DNA of 64,000 nucleotides from Lactobacillales bacterium. GTDB taxonomy: Bacteria; Bacillota; Bacilli; Lactobacillales; Streptococcaceae. Made by a program: the position numbers and the translations under genes. Shown here piece by piece: positions 17,242 to 26,170 of the stretch. Location of the stretch: positions 1 through 64,000 of the forward strand of contig JAISJW010000028.1 in the NCBI GenBank assembly GCA_031261175.1, given 5' to 3'. How positions within the stretch are numbered: position 1 is the stretch's first letter; each line of letters begins with the position of its first letter. Below the pieces are notes generated by a model that saw only the letters and a program-made list of their open reading frames with translations, ran no database searches and was not told the origin of the DNA.

Positions 17242-17723
17242 GAAGAATAATCACCGCACTTGTAAACAACAACCCCGGCCTGCTGAACCGCTATTCTGGG
17301 GTGCTTTCAAGAAGGCAAGTCAACATCGAATCGATCACAATCGGCCCGTCGATCATCGACGGAAAAAGCCGCATCACGATCGTAATTACGGTCGATGACT
17401 TGAAGGAAAGCGAACAAGTAATCAAGCAATTAAACAAACAAATCGACATCATCAAGGTCGCTGACATCACGGACGAATCGCACATCGAACGCGAGTTGGC
17501 GCTGATTAAAATCAATGCGAAACCGGGTGAGCGCAGCGAAATCTTTACGGTCATCGAACCGTTCAGAGCGCAAGTCGTCGACGTCGGAGCCCGCACGGTC
17601 GTGGTTCAAGTCGCCGGAACGAGCGAAAAGGTCGATGCGTTCTTAGAGCTTGTGGCACCTTACGGGGTCAAGCAAGTTGCCCGCACTGGGGTTACAGGGT
17701 TCTTAAGAGGAAGCAAAAATTAA
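17238..17723 (+). CDS. ilvN: Acetolactate synthase, small regulatory subunit
   Basis: A 161-residue regulatory subunit that binds valine and stimulates IlvB. It starts with an ACT domain (RIITALVNNNPGLLNRYSGVLSRRQVNIESI) and has the usual C-terminal half. The ATGA overlap with ilvB indicates coupled translation. Confidence 0.93.
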   Translation: MRRIITALVNNNPGLLNRYSGVLSRRQVNIESITIGPSIIDGKSRITIVITVDDLKESEQVIKQLNKQIDIIKVADITDESHIERELALIKINAKPGERSEIFTVIEPFRAQVVDVGARTVVVQVAGTSEKVDAFLELVAPYGVKQVARTGVTGFLRGSKN

Positions 17724-17730
17724 CCGCTAA

Positions 17731-18771
<1,041 letters not shown>

Positions 18772-18776
18772 TTTCG

Positions 18777-18806
18777 GAAACCGACCTGTCAAGGGTCGGT
18801 TTTTGT
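18777..18806 (+). terminator. Intrinsic terminator of ilvC
   Basis: AAACCGACCtgtcaaGGGTCGGTTTTT. Confidence 0.85.
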
Positions 18807-18828
18807 TCAGTAAAACGCGATTTTAAAT

Positions 18829-18893
18829 TTTAGGAGGAGTAGGGTGCGAATTTTGGTTCGAAAATGCTGGAAATAAGCACCTAACTCCTCCAA
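18829..18893. repeat. Long hairpin, family D copy 1
   Basis: TTTAGGAGGAGTaGGGTGC pairs with GCACCTAACTCCTCCaaaa across about 25 bases. It has the same TTTTAGGAGGAGT/ACTCCTCC arms as the hairpin at 33052-33120. The AGGAGG is locked in the stem and is not followed by an ORF start at suitable distance. Confidence 0.7.
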
Positions 18894-18923
18894 AAAATTA
18901 CCCACCGGAGAATAACGAGAAAT

Positions 18924-19295
18924 ATGGAACTTATAATTAGAGAAGCAACCCAAGATGATAAAGAATATTTACAACTAACACTGTCGCGACTGTTCGAAGT
19001 GTGCGATAACTTTGTGGCATCCGACGTACCGTTTGAATTGGTGAAAATGAAGCAAATCGACGGAATGTTTGGCGAACATTCGCGGACGTTCATTTTAAAT
19101 GCGGATGGCGAAAACGCCGGATTCATTCACTCTGAAATTTACGAAAACGCCTATTCGACTATCGAAAATATTTACGTTGAGCCGAGTTTCCGCAATAAAG
19201 GACTCGGGCAAAAAGCAATCGCGTATATTGATGATATCGCAGTCAAAGCGGGTTCGAACGCTTTAGATATTAGAATGACCACAAAGGGAAATTAA
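18924..19295 (+). CDS. GNAT-family acetyltransferase, C-terminally short
   Basis: A 123-residue protein of the GNAT fold: IIREATQDDKEYL at the start, IENIYVEPSFRNKGLGQKAI (about 78-97) as the acetyl-CoA loop, and then LDIRMTTKGN. Family members normally continue for about 30 more residues with a motif like xxFYxKLGF, which is missing here. The protein may be truncated and inactive, or a short variant. CGGAG precedes the ATG. Confidence 0.7.
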   Translation: MELIIREATQDDKEYLQLTLSRLFEVCDNFVASDVPFELVKMKQIDGMFGEHSRTFILNADGENAGFIHSEIYENAYSTIENIYVEPSFRNKGLGQKAIAYIDDIAVKAGSNALDIRMTTKGN

Positions 19296-19309
19296 GTGAG
19301 GTTTTATAA

Positions 19310-19591
19310 ATGGAACAAAAACTTACGGATTTACCTAATATAGGAAAAGAATTGGCGCGACAGTTGAATGAAGTCGGAATCTATAACTATGATGATTTAG
19401 TCGATCGAGGGTCTGAAGAAGCCTGGCTTGCGATAAAAGAAATCGACTCATCGGCTTGTTATAATCGACTTTGCGCCTTAGAAGGAGCCCTTCAAGGAAT
19501 CCGCTGGCACGATTTAAGAGAAAACGATAAAAATCGGTTGAAAGATTTTTATTCAGCCAATAAAACCGCCCCGGATGACATGATCTACTGA
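19310..19591 (+). CDS. TfoX C-terminal-domain protein
   Basis: A 93-residue protein resembling the stand-alone C-terminal domain of TfoX: LTDLPNIGKELARQLNEVGI (4-23) is its helix-hairpin-helix-like signature, followed by SEEAWLAIKEID and CLALEGALQGIRW-type sequence. In proteobacteria full-length TfoX activates competence; the role of the lone domain in Firmicutes is unclear. The last ten codons (NKTAPDDMIY) are read from the left arm of a nested inverted-repeat element (19562-19697), so the repeat has supplied the C-terminus. Confidence 0.75.
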   Translation: MEQKLTDLPNIGKELARQLNEVGIYNYDDLVDRGSEEAWLAIKEIDSSACYNRLCALEGALQGIRWHDLRENDKNRLKDFYSANKTAPDDMIY

Positions 19592-19697
19592 AAAAAGGTC
19601 GATTTTTGGCAGTTGGGGGCGGGTATAGATTTTATACCCGCCCCCAACTGCCAAAATAAGCCTAAAAAACAAAAAATCTTGTCATCGAGGGCGGTTT
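19562..19697. repeat. Nested inverted-repeat element, family A copy 2
   Basis: Same plan as copy 1: outer arms AAACCGCCCCGGATGACATG and ATCTTGTCATCGAGGGCGGTTT, and an inner hairpin (19607-19656) with TTTTGGCAGTTG, GGGCGGGTATA, loop, TATACCCGCCC and CAACTGCCAAAA. The inner part is nearly identical to copy 1. Its left arm encodes the end of the TfoX-like gene. Confidence 0.85.
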
Positions 19698-19825
19698 AGG
19701 CCCCAAATGACACGATTTCCAAAATTTTGACCTTATTTTGGCACAAAGGGCCTGGATATATCCTATCCAGGCTCTTTTGCGCCAAAAATCGACCGTTTTC
19801 CGATAAATAGTGTCATTTGGAGCCG
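19698..19825. repeat. Nested inverted-repeat element, family A copy 3
   Basis: Directly abuts copy 2. Outer arms GGCCCCAAATGACACGA and TGTCATTTGGAGCC enclose TTATTTTGGCAcaaag, a central GCCTGGATA/TATCCAGGC hairpin and the closing CCAAAAATCGA. The arm sequences differ from copy 2 but keep TGACA, TTTTGGCA and the nested pairing, which suggests compensating changes. Confidence 0.75.
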
Positions 19826-19879
19826 AAGTCTTTAATTTTTAAGGTGTGGCGATTTTTGTTGACTTGCCCGAGGTTTTTT

Positions 19880-19888
19880 TGGTATAAT
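19880..19888 (+). promoter_or_regulatory. Extended -10 promoter of the rplU operon
   Basis: TGgTATAAT, with ACTTGCCC 11 bases upstream (19862-19869). Confidence 0.65.
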
Positions 19889-19894
19889 TTGTAA

Positions 19895-20003
19895 GTTGTA
19901 CTGTGGGCTCTCGCGCTTATTTTACAACCGCGCAAATCAAGTAATCAGTCCCGATACAAAGGGCGCTTGTGCTGGCGAGTCTAAAAATTATTTTAAGGAG
20001 GGA
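19895..20003 (+). promoter_or_regulatory. Probable L21 leader RNA
   Basis: Between promoter and rplU lies about 110 bases of structured sequence with GGGCTCTCGCGC, CCGCGC and AGGGCGCTTGTGCTGGCGAG. The position and motifs fit the ribosomal L21 leader known from Bacilli, through which the operon is autoregulated. Recognised by position and resemblance only. Confidence 0.55.
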
Positions 20004-20010
20004 CACAAGG

Positions 20011-20322
20011 ATGTCTTATGCAATCATCAAAACTGGTGGGAAACAAGTAAAAGTTGAAGCAGGTCAAGCAATCTACATTGAAAAATTAGACGCTGAAGCT
20101 GGCGATACTGTAACTTTCGACCAAATCGTTTTAGTAGGCGGTGAAACTACTAAAGTTGGTACTCCATTGGTTAAAGGCGCTACTGTAACTGGTAAAGTTG
20201 AAAAACACGGTAAACAACGTAAAGTCGTGACTTTCAAATACAAACCTAAAAAAGGTAGCCACCGCAAACAAGGTCACCGTCAACCTTACACTAAAGTTGT
20301 CATCGAAGCTATCAACGCTTAA
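20011..20322 (+). CDS. rplU: 50S ribosomal protein L21
   Basis: 103 residues, [19 protein letters not shown] at the start and [21 protein letters not shown] at the end, the normal L21. ATG 20011 follows AAGGAGGGACACAAGG; the longer in-frame reading from 19969 falls in the leader. Its stop overlaps the next ATG. First gene of the L21-Prp-L27 operon. Confidence 0.97.
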   Translation: MSYAIIKTGGKQVKVEAGQAIYIEKLDAEAGDTVTFDQIVLVGGETTKVGTPLVKGATVTGKVEKHGKQRKVVTFKYKPKKGSHRKQGHRQPYTKVVIEAINA

Positions 20323-20633
20323 TGATCAAGGCAATTTTTAGTTTTGGCGAACAGAACAAGATTCAAGCATTCACAATTTCCGGACACGCTGATTTCGATT
20401 CAGAAGGCCGTGATATCGTGTGTAGCGCAGTCTCAGTTCTAGCGCAAAACGCCATCAATTCGGTTGAAGCACTTGCCCATATTAAGGTGGATGCGGAGAT
20501 TCGCGATGGATATTTGAGCGCAACTTTCCCGAGTGGAAATATTAAAATCGAAACTATTCTAGATAGTCTGTACATCGGCATCGACGACATCGCGGATCAA
20601 TTTCCGACGTACGTCGAGATCGACAGACGATAA
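20322..20633 (+). CDS. prp: Ribosomal-processing cysteine protease Prp
   Basis: A 103-residue cysteine protease that removes the N-terminal extension of ribosomal protein L27. His22 in [19 protein letters not shown] and Cys34 are the catalytic pair. It sits between rplU and rpmA as in other Firmicutes, and L27 encoded downstream has the matching cleavable extension. Confidence 0.95.
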   Translation: MIKAIFSFGEQNKIQAFTISGHADFDSEGRDIVCSAVSVLAQNAINSVEALAHIKVDAEIRDGYLSATFPSGNIKIETILDSLYIGIDDIADQFPTYVEIDRR

Positions 20634-20655
20634 AATTCGAAGGGAGAAACCTATA

Positions 20656-20937
20656 ATGTTATTAAATTTACAATTATTTGCCCACAAAAAAGGTGGGGGT
20701 TCAACTTCAAATGGACGCGACTCGCAATCTAAACGCTTAGGCGCTAAGGCTGCTGATGGTCAAGTCGTTTCAGGTGGATCTATTTTATACCGTCAACGTG
20801 GAACTAAAATCCATCCAGGATTGAACGTTGGACGCGGCGGCGACGATACATTGTTCGCTAAAGTTGACGGACGCGTTAAATTCGAACGTCTTGGACGCGA
20901 CAAAAAACAAGTTTCAGTTTACACTGAAGCCGTTTAA
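20656..20937 (+). CDS. rpmA: 50S ribosomal protein L27 precursor
   Basis: 93 residues. The N-terminus [16 protein letters not shown] carries the nine-residue extension cut by Prp after LQLF, exposing the Ala-His-Lys-Lys tail that reaches the peptidyl-transferase centre. AAGGGAG precedes the ATG. Confidence 0.97.
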   Translation: MLLNLQLFAHKKGGGSTSNGRDSQSKRLGAKAADGQVVSGGSILYRQRGTKIHPGLNVGRGGDDTLFAKVDGRVKFERLGRDKKQVSVYTEAV

Positions 20938-20947
20938 AAAAAACTTA

Positions 20948-20991
20948 GGCAAGTGAGCGCGGCGCCGCAAGCGCCGCGTAAGTGACTTGCC
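20948..20991 (+). terminator. GC-rich hairpin with mirrored ACTTGCC words after rpmA
   Basis: GGCAAGT (20948) and ACTTGCC (20985) form the outer stem of a hairpin whose core is CGCGGCGC-cgcaa-GCGCCGCG. No T-run follows, but the stem may still end rpmA transcription. It is the only place where the genome-wide 7-mer forms its own inverted repeat. Confidence 0.7.
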
Positions 20992-21078
20992 CAATGCACG
21001 CCCTGGCGTGCGTACCTACTACTTGGAAGATCGGTTCACCGGCTGTTTTCTCGGTTCTAGGAATAAAAAAATAAGGTG
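20992..21078 (+). promoter_or_regulatory. Probable structured leader of rpsO
   Basis: A small GCACGCC/GGCGTGC hairpin is followed by CGGTTCACCGGCTGTTTTCTCGGTT and the ribosome binding site AAGGTGG. The position fits an S15-binding autoregulatory leader; identity not tested. Confidence 0.45.
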
Positions 21079-21088
21079 GAAAAAGCAA

Positions 21089-21358
21089 ATGGCTATTTCA
21101 AAAGAACAAAAAAACGAAATCATCGCTAAATATGCTCGCAAAGCAGGCGATACTGGTTCTCCGGAAGTGCAAATCGCAGTTCTAACATGGGAAATCAATC
21201 ACTTAAACGACCACATCAAAGCGCATCACAAAGATCACTCAACTTACCGTGGTCTGATGAAAAAAATCGGTCACCGTCGTAACTTGTTAGCATACTTGAA
21301 AAACAAAGATGTTAACCGTTACCGCGACCTAATTTCTTCGTTAGGTTTACGTCGTTAA
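21089..21358 (+). CDS. rpsO: 30S ribosomal protein S15
   Basis: 89 residues, [33 protein letters not shown]... ending in [12 protein letters not shown], a standard S15. ATG 21089 follows AAGGTGG; the longer reading from 20987 is leader sequence. A terminator follows. Confidence 0.97.
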   Translation: MAISKEQKNEIIAKYARKAGDTGSPEVQIAVLTWEINHLNDHIKAHHKDHSTYRGLMKKIGHRRNLLAYLKNKDVNRYRDLISSLGLRR

Positions 21359-21365
21359 TTTTTGG

Positions 21366-21402
21366 AAAGTCTGCTGCCTTCGGGGGGCAGATTTTTTTTA
21401 GG
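21366..21402 (+). terminator. Intrinsic terminator of rpsO
   Basis: TCTGCTGCCttcggGGGGCAGATTTTTTTT. Confidence 0.85.
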
Positions 21403-21410
21403 GGAGAAAA

Positions 21411-22970
21411 ATGTATAAATATTTATTAAAAATGAAATGGATAATCGTGATCGATTTCATAATGTGTATAATTAGTGAGTTTGCGATTGCGGGCTTACCA
21501 TATTTCACGAAAACGTTATTTGAGGGGAAATTCGTTTTCAGTCTGATCGGTTATTTTGTAGCGGTCTTAACGATACTCGTTGCGAGTTATGCCACCAATA
21601 TTTTCGGGTGGATATATGCCGTTCGCTTTTCGCGGGCGCTGAAAAGCGACTTCTTCAAAGCGCTTTTGAATCTGAAATTTCATGAATTCGCTGAGCGGCC
21701 TGCCTCGCATTATTTGGCGTTTTCTTCAAATGACGTTGAAGCGTTGGAAAAAGACTACGTACCGCCGTTCCTTGATTTATTCAAGCAAGGAATTGCCTTC
21801 GTCATTTATGCTAGCGTGATGGCTGTCGCAATGGATTGGAAAATCGGAACGGTTTTAATCGTCAGCGCGGTGGTATCACTTATCATTCCGCACCTGATAG
21901 GAAAAAACGTCGCGAAAAAACGCAGCACCTATATGGACCGCCAGAAAGATTATTTTGCGAAATTAGCAGATTTATTCGAAGGTTTTTCTTTGGTAACGCA
22001 GGAAACGAAGGCGCAATTTGATGCTGATCAAAAGGTTTCTTTAAACGAACTGTTGAAGCGTTACTGGCTCTACGGTCGTCGCAAATCGATCGCCCTAGTC
22101 ATCAACGGACTTGCCTTCTACATCCCGCAAGTCACTTTGTTCCTCTACGTCGGAATTTCGCTGATGCACCACACAATCTCGGTGCCCGTAGCGGTGGCAA
22201 GTTTCGGCTTCGTCGAGCTCTTTACGGGCGCGCTGAACTCGCTTCTATATGATATCACGACTTTAAATTCGATTCGCGGAATAAAAAAAGGCGTGCTCGA
22301 TTTCATCAACAAACCGGTTGTGGAACGCGAGCCGCTTGTTGAAATTAACGAGCGAATTGAGCTGGTTAATGTGAAACGCACGCTAGGTGAATTAGAGGTC
22401 GATATTCCGAGTTTGACGTTTGAAAAAGGTAAAAAATATGCGATTGTTGGCGAAAACGGTAGCGGAAAATCAACTTTGTTGAAATTGCTAGCTAACTACG
22501 AATCGCTTGATTCCGGTCAGATTTTAATTGACGGCGTGGATCGGACGACTTCGATGCGTGACGAATTAAGCGTCGCGGATCAACGTCCGCACGTGTTCGA
22601 CGCCGGCTACGATGACAATATTTCGATCTTCGGCAGCTATGGGGCGAATGATGAAATCGTCAAATCGGTCGGTATGGATGCTTTGAAAGAGAAGGACACG
22701 CTCGCTGAAATTAGTGGTGGCGAAAAACAAGTCATCAGCCTGCAACGCGCGATTAACGAAGACAAAGAGGTGCTGATTCTCGATGAGCCATTTTCGGCGG
22801 TCGATACTGGAAAAACCGGTCAACTTTACGACTTCCTTGCGGGGTTGAACAAAACGTTGATTATGGTTACGCACCAAATCGACGAAACACTGGATATGTT
22901 CGATTACATCGTCACAATCGACAATGGGCGCGTAAAATCCGTCCAAACTTACTACGAATACGTAGCATAA
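21411..22970 (+). CDS. ABC exporter, fused membrane and ATPase domains
   Basis: 519 residues: about six membrane spans in residues 1-280, then an ATPase with Walker A GENGSGKSTLL (about 345-355), signature ISGGEKQ, Walker B VLILDEPFSAVD and H-loop MVTHQ. Half-exporters of this type work as dimers and export lipids, drugs or peptides. No partner lies next to it, so it may be a homodimer. GGGGAG precedes the ATG. Substrate unknown. Confidence 0.85.
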   Translation: MYKYLLKMKWIIVIDFIMCIISEFAIAGLPYFTKTLFEGKFVFSLIGYFVAVLTILVASYATNIFGWIYAVRFSRALKSDFFKALLNLKFHEFAERPASHYLAFSSNDVEALEKDYVPPFLDLFKQGIAFVIYASVMAVAMDWKIGTVLIVSAVVSLIIPHLIGKNVAKKRSTYMDRQKDYFAKLADLFEGFSLVTQETKAQFDADQKVSLNELLKRYWLYGRRKSIALVINGLAFYIPQVTLFLYVGISLMHHTISVPVAVASFGFVELFTGALNSLLYDITTLNSIRGIKKGVLDFINKPVVEREPLVEINERIELVNVKRTLGELEVDIPSLTFEKGKKYAIVGENGSGKSTLLKLLANYESLDSGQILIDGVDRTTSMRDELSVADQRPHVFDAGYDDNISIFGSYGANDEIVKSVGMDALKEKDTLAEISGGEKQVISLQRAINEDKEVLILDEPFSAVDTGKTGQLYDFLAGLNKTLIMVTHQIDETLDMFDYIVTIDNGRVKSVQTYYEYVA

Positions 22971-22973
22971 AAT

Positions 22974-23053
22974 AAAAAGATTCCTTTTTATGCGTATTTG
23001 GGACATTTCGAGCTCTGAAATGTCCCAAATCGGCATAAAAAGGAATTTTTAAA
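22974..23053. repeat. Long hairpin between convergent genes
   Basis: AAAAAGATTCCTTTTTATGC pairs with GCATAAAAAGGAATTTTT, with inner GGGACATTTCgag and ctcTGAAATGTCCC. The apical TTTCGAGCTCTGAAA resembles the loops of the hairpins at 29971, 40105 and 63421. Between convergent genes it could end both. Confidence 0.8.
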
Positions 23054-23054
23054 T

Positions 23055-23978
23055 TTAGATTAAATCATTATCAATCAAATAGTTGTAGCTACCTTGACCA
23101 GCTTTAGCACCATCCCCAACGGCCGTTGCGATTTGGCGGAAGTGTTTGCGCCGAACATCGCCGACCGCAAAGATCCCCTTAACATCGGTATGCATATCTC
23201 CATCGGTCGGAATCCAACCCTCGTCGTCGAGAATCCCGAGGTTTTCGAAACATCCCGAGTTCGGTAGCAGGCCGACATAGATGAAGACACCACTTGCAGC
23301 GAGTTTAGACACCGCACCGGTTTTAACGTTTTTTAGAACAACGCCTTCAACTAAAGCCGAACCTTCGACTTCTTCGACAACACTATCCCAAACGAACTCG
23401 ATTTTAGGATTCGCAAACGCGCGGTCCTGTAAAATTTTCTGAGCGCGCAACTCGTCGCGGCGATGCACCACTGTAACTTTTGAGGCGAACTGAGTCAGAA
23501 ATTGCGCTTCTTCGATAGCGGAATCTCCGCCACCAACCACGACCACATCGCGATCCTTGAAGAACGCACCATCGCAGACGGCACAGTAAGAAACTCCGCG
23601 ACCAGCATATTTAGCTTCGCCGGGAACATCGAGTTTACGGAACACGCTACCAGTTGCGATAATCACAACCTTAGCTTCGAAAACAGCACCATCTTCGCAA
23701 GTCACAATTTTCGTAGCACCATTATCAACGACCGACGTAACAATTCCAAAATCACTGATAACACCGTGTTCCAATGCGCTTTCGTGCATATTGCGCCCCA
23801 ACTCAAAACCAGGAATTTTCGTAAATCCAGGATAATTTTCGATGTGCTGAGTGTTGTTCATTTGCCCACCGGGAGCTCCCATTTCGAGCAGCAAAGTCTT
23901 CAGATTTGCCCGGGCCGCGTACAGTGCCGCCGTCATTCCGCCGGGGCCGCTGCCGATAATTAAAACGTCATAAGTCAT
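23055..23978 (-). CDS. trxB: Thioredoxin reductase
   Basis: Transfers electrons from NADPH through FAD to thioredoxin. 307 residues: FAD motif IGSGPGGMTAALYAARA (8-24), redox pair CAVC (132-135), NADPH motif VVVGGGDSA (146-154) and the C-terminal FAVGDVR. On the - strand a GAGGAG ribosome binding site precedes ATG 23978. The only large - strand housekeeping gene in the first half of the window. Confidence 0.96.
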   Translation of the reverse strand: MTYDVLIIGSGPGGMTAALYAARANLKTLLLEMGAPGGQMNNTQHIENYPGFTKIPGFELGRNMHESALEHGVISDFGIVTSVVDNGATKIVTCEDGAVFEAKVVIIATGSVFRKLDVPGEAKYAGRGVSYCAVCDGAFFKDRDVVVVGGGDSAIEEAQFLTQFASKVTVVHRRDELRAQKILQDRAFANPKIEFVWDSVVEEVEGSALVEGVVLKNVKTGAVSKLAASGVFIYVGLLPNSGCFENLGILDDEGWIPTDGDMHTDVKGIFAVGDVRRKHFRQIATAVGDGAKAGQGSYNYLIDNDLI

Positions 23979-24143
23979 ACCAATCTCCTCGTGAATAATT
24001 AATAAGTTAATTATAACACACGAAGCGCCGAAACGACAAAAAATTGAGAAGCGGGCAAGAAAATGATTTTGCGAATTATTTTCTTACGTATTTTTTTGCG
24101 GTTTGTTACATTTTCAGGCGAAAAAGTTCGATTATTTTTCGCT

Positions 24144-24214
24144 TACTGTTTTTTAACGCGTTTTTTAGGGGGTTAGAGGTCTGAAACCCCTAAAAAAGCC
24201 CTTAAAAAACAGTA
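24144..24214. repeat. Long hairpin, family B copy 1
   Basis: TACTGTTTTTTAACGCGTTT and its near complement ending in AAAAAACAGTA form a stem of about 28 bp around GGTTAGAGGTCTGAAACC. The stem sequence is nearly the same as at 40105-40176. The rest of the gap 23979-24311 holds the trxB promoter region and the promoter for the next gene (TGgTATAAT at 24270-24278). Confidence 0.8.
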
Positions 24215-24311
24215 GGTGGTTTTGGCTTGCCGAAAAGGGGGCGACTGTGTAGAAATATGGGCGGTTTTTTGGTATAATTAGGGACATAATATAGAAAAAG
24301 GATGCGAAATT

Positions 24312-24485
24312 ATGACGATGACGAAAAAGGAAGCGCTGAAACGCATGGCGACCGAGCTTGAAATTCCGCTGCTCAACCTGAACTTGCCACTGCAGCAGGA
24401 GACTTTCACCGAAGAGGAGTACCTGAAGCTCAAGAAGGACTTCGGCGACTACTTCGAAAATTACGTAAGGAATATTGAACATTAA
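24312..24485 (+). CDS. Small acidic/basic hypothetical protein (57 residues)
   Basis: An ORF of 57 codons with its own extended -10 promoter (24270-24278) and AAAAGGA before the ATG. It begins MTMTKKEALKRMATELEI and ends EYLKLKKDFGDYFENYVRN, charged and probably helical. It is directly followed by gtrA with at most a 1-base gap. I do not recognise the family. Confidence 0.6.
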   Translation: MTMTKKEALKRMATELEIPLLNLNLPLQQETFTEEEYLKLKKDFGDYFENYVRNIEH

Positions 24486-24486
24486 A

Positions 24487-25014
24487 ATGACCGACACACA
24501 AATCGACCAGAAAAAATCCAACAAAGGCGAACTCGCCAAATACCTCGTTGCGGGCTTAAGTGCCACCGTCGTCTACTTCATCGTGCGGCTAGCGGTCTTC
24601 GCCGTTATCAACGCGGCGAACCCGACCGGGGAAATCAACGCGACGATCAGTGCGGCAATTGCCAACGTTTCGGCGACCGTTTTTGCGTTCTTCACCAACA
24701 AATATTGGGTGTTCAAATCAGATACCACCGGTTGGAAAAACTTGCTCAAAGAATTCGGAATCTTCTGCATCGGGCGCGCGTTCGTGTTCGTCGAGGACAT
24801 TCTGATCAGCTTTTTGTTCATCGACAAATTCGGCATCGACGTGATCCACTTCTTCCACTGGCTGAAACCGCTCGAAGGAATCCCGGTGATCAGCATCGTC
24901 GTGCCAACCACAAAACACGGCAACTTCATGTTCTGGACGTGCTTCAATCAAGCGTTCGCCATCGTTTTCAACTACGTGGTGAGCAAATTCATCGTGTTCA
25001 AGGACGAGAAATAA
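24487..25014 (+). CDS. GtrA-like membrane protein
   Basis: A 175-residue protein with four predicted membrane spans; the first follows the GELAKYLVAGLSATVVYF motif and FAFFTNKYWVF ends the second, both typical of the GtrA family of lipid-linked sugar flippase partners in wall or glycan decoration. ATG 24487 was chosen; TTG 24475, closer to AAGGA, is an alternative and would overlap the small gene upstream. Confidence 0.8.
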   Translation: MTDTQIDQKKSNKGELAKYLVAGLSATVVYFIVRLAVFAVINAANPTGEINATISAAIANVSATVFAFFTNKYWVFKSDTTGWKNLLKEFGIFCIGRAFVFVEDILISFLFIDKFGIDVIHFFHWLKPLEGIPVISIVVPTTKHGNFMFWTCFNQAFAIVFNYVVSKFIVFKDEK

Positions 25015-25026
25015 AGAGGAAAAATA

Positions 25027-25461
25027 ATGAAAATTTACAAAGAGGTGCTAATCATTCTCGTTTTCTCTTTTCTCGGCGAGATTATTTCGAAGCTTTCGGG
25101 CCTTCCCGTGCCTGGCTCGGTCATCGGGATGGTGCTTCTTTTCGCTGCGCTAATGACAAAAGTCGTTAAAGTGCGGCAGGTCGAAAACGTGGGCAAGTTC
25201 CTACTCGAGAATCTGACGATTCTCTTCGTCCCTGCGGGGATTGGGCTGATGTTGCACTTCGACGTTATCTTGCGTCACTGGGCGCTAATAATAATTATTA
25301 TCGCGGTGACAACGATTTTAGCGCAAGGCGTTATTGCGCTGACCGTGCAAAAAATCAAGCGCAAATTCGAGCCTGAAGCAAGCGCCTGTTCGAAGTCTGA
25401 TGAAAAAATCGCTCAATCAATATCTAATCTAGACGGATTGGAGGAAACGCCAAATGTTTAA
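25027..25461 (+). CDS. lrgA: CidA/LrgA-family holin-like protein
   Basis: 144 residues with four membrane spans and the family pattern LSGLPVPGSVIGMVLLF (about 20-36). CidA/LrgA proteins are holin-like and, with LrgB, affect murein hydrolase activity and, in several species, pyruvate uptake. The hydrophilic C-terminal tail (115-144) is somewhat long. Its end overlaps lrgB by 8 bases. Confidence 0.88.
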   Translation: MKIYKEVLIILVFSFLGEIISKLSGLPVPGSVIGMVLLFAALMTKVVKVRQVENVGKFLLENLTILFVPAGIGLMLHFDVILRHWALIIIIIAVTTILAQGVIALTVQKIKRKFEPEASACSKSDEKIAQSISNLDGLEETPNV

Positions 25462-26155
25462 TTCATTAACTAGCAACATCATGTTCGGGCTAATTCTATC
25501 CATCGGCCTATATTTCGTCGGCGTCTGGATCCACAAAAAATTCCCGAATCCGTTTCTTTCGCCCTTAGTCACAGCGGTCATCTTAGGCATTTTATTCCTG
25601 AACATAACCGGCATAAAATACGAAAATTTCTACGACGGCGGTCAATTCCTAAACATGCTGATAACCCCTGCAACCGTGGCAATTGCCATCCCGTTATACA
25701 ACAGTTTCCACCTGTTAAAAAAACACTACCGCTCAATTTTAGCGGGGATCGCCATCGGTGCAACTTTTGGCGTTTTAGCGACCGGCGGCTTAGCGATGAT
25801 TTTCGGCCTTGATAAAATTTCGATTTTGTCGCTTATGCCTAAATCCGTGACAACAGCGATTGCGCTCGGTGTCTCGGATAAACTCGGCGGCAGCACATCA
25901 CTAACGCTCGCTGCGGTCATCATCACCGGAATCGTCGGTTCGATTTCAGGACCATACGTTTTCAAAATATTAAAAATCACCGATCCGGTCGCAAAAGGAA
26001 TTGCGATGGGAACGACAGCGCACGCGGTCGGGACGGCCGAAGCGATCAAAATGGGTCGCGTCGAAGGCGCGATGAGTGGACTTGCCATCGGGGTTACGGG
26101 TGGTTTGACGGTTATAATTGCGCCGATTGTGGTGCAACTTTTACAGATCAAATAG
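25454..26155 (+). CDS. lrgB: LrgB-family membrane protein
   Basis: 233 residues with multiple membrane spans, including NPFLSPLVTAV and PKSVTTAIALGVSDKLGG, the family's most conserved part, and GTTAHAVGTAEAI. It partners LrgA. TTGGAGGAAACG precedes the ATG. Pyruvate transport is a possible role alongside the pyruvate-centred genes here. Confidence 0.9.
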   Translation: MFNSLTSNIMFGLILSIGLYFVGVWIHKKFPNPFLSPLVTAVILGILFLNITGIKYENFYDGGQFLNMLITPATVAIAIPLYNSFHLLKKHYRSILAGIAIGATFGVLATGGLAMIFGLDKISILSLMPKSVTTAIALGVSDKLGGSTSLTLAAVIITGIVGSISGPYVFKILKITDPVAKGIAMGTTAHAVGTAEAIKMGRVEGAMSGLAIGVTGGLTVIIAPIVVQLLQIK

Positions 26156-26170
26156 GAAGGAGGGGAGCGT

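Noticed and set aside
24715..25169. Overlapping frames on both strands within gtrA and lrgA
   Set aside because: Arg- and His-rich translations with no motif; typical out-of-frame reading of the GtrA and LrgA genes.
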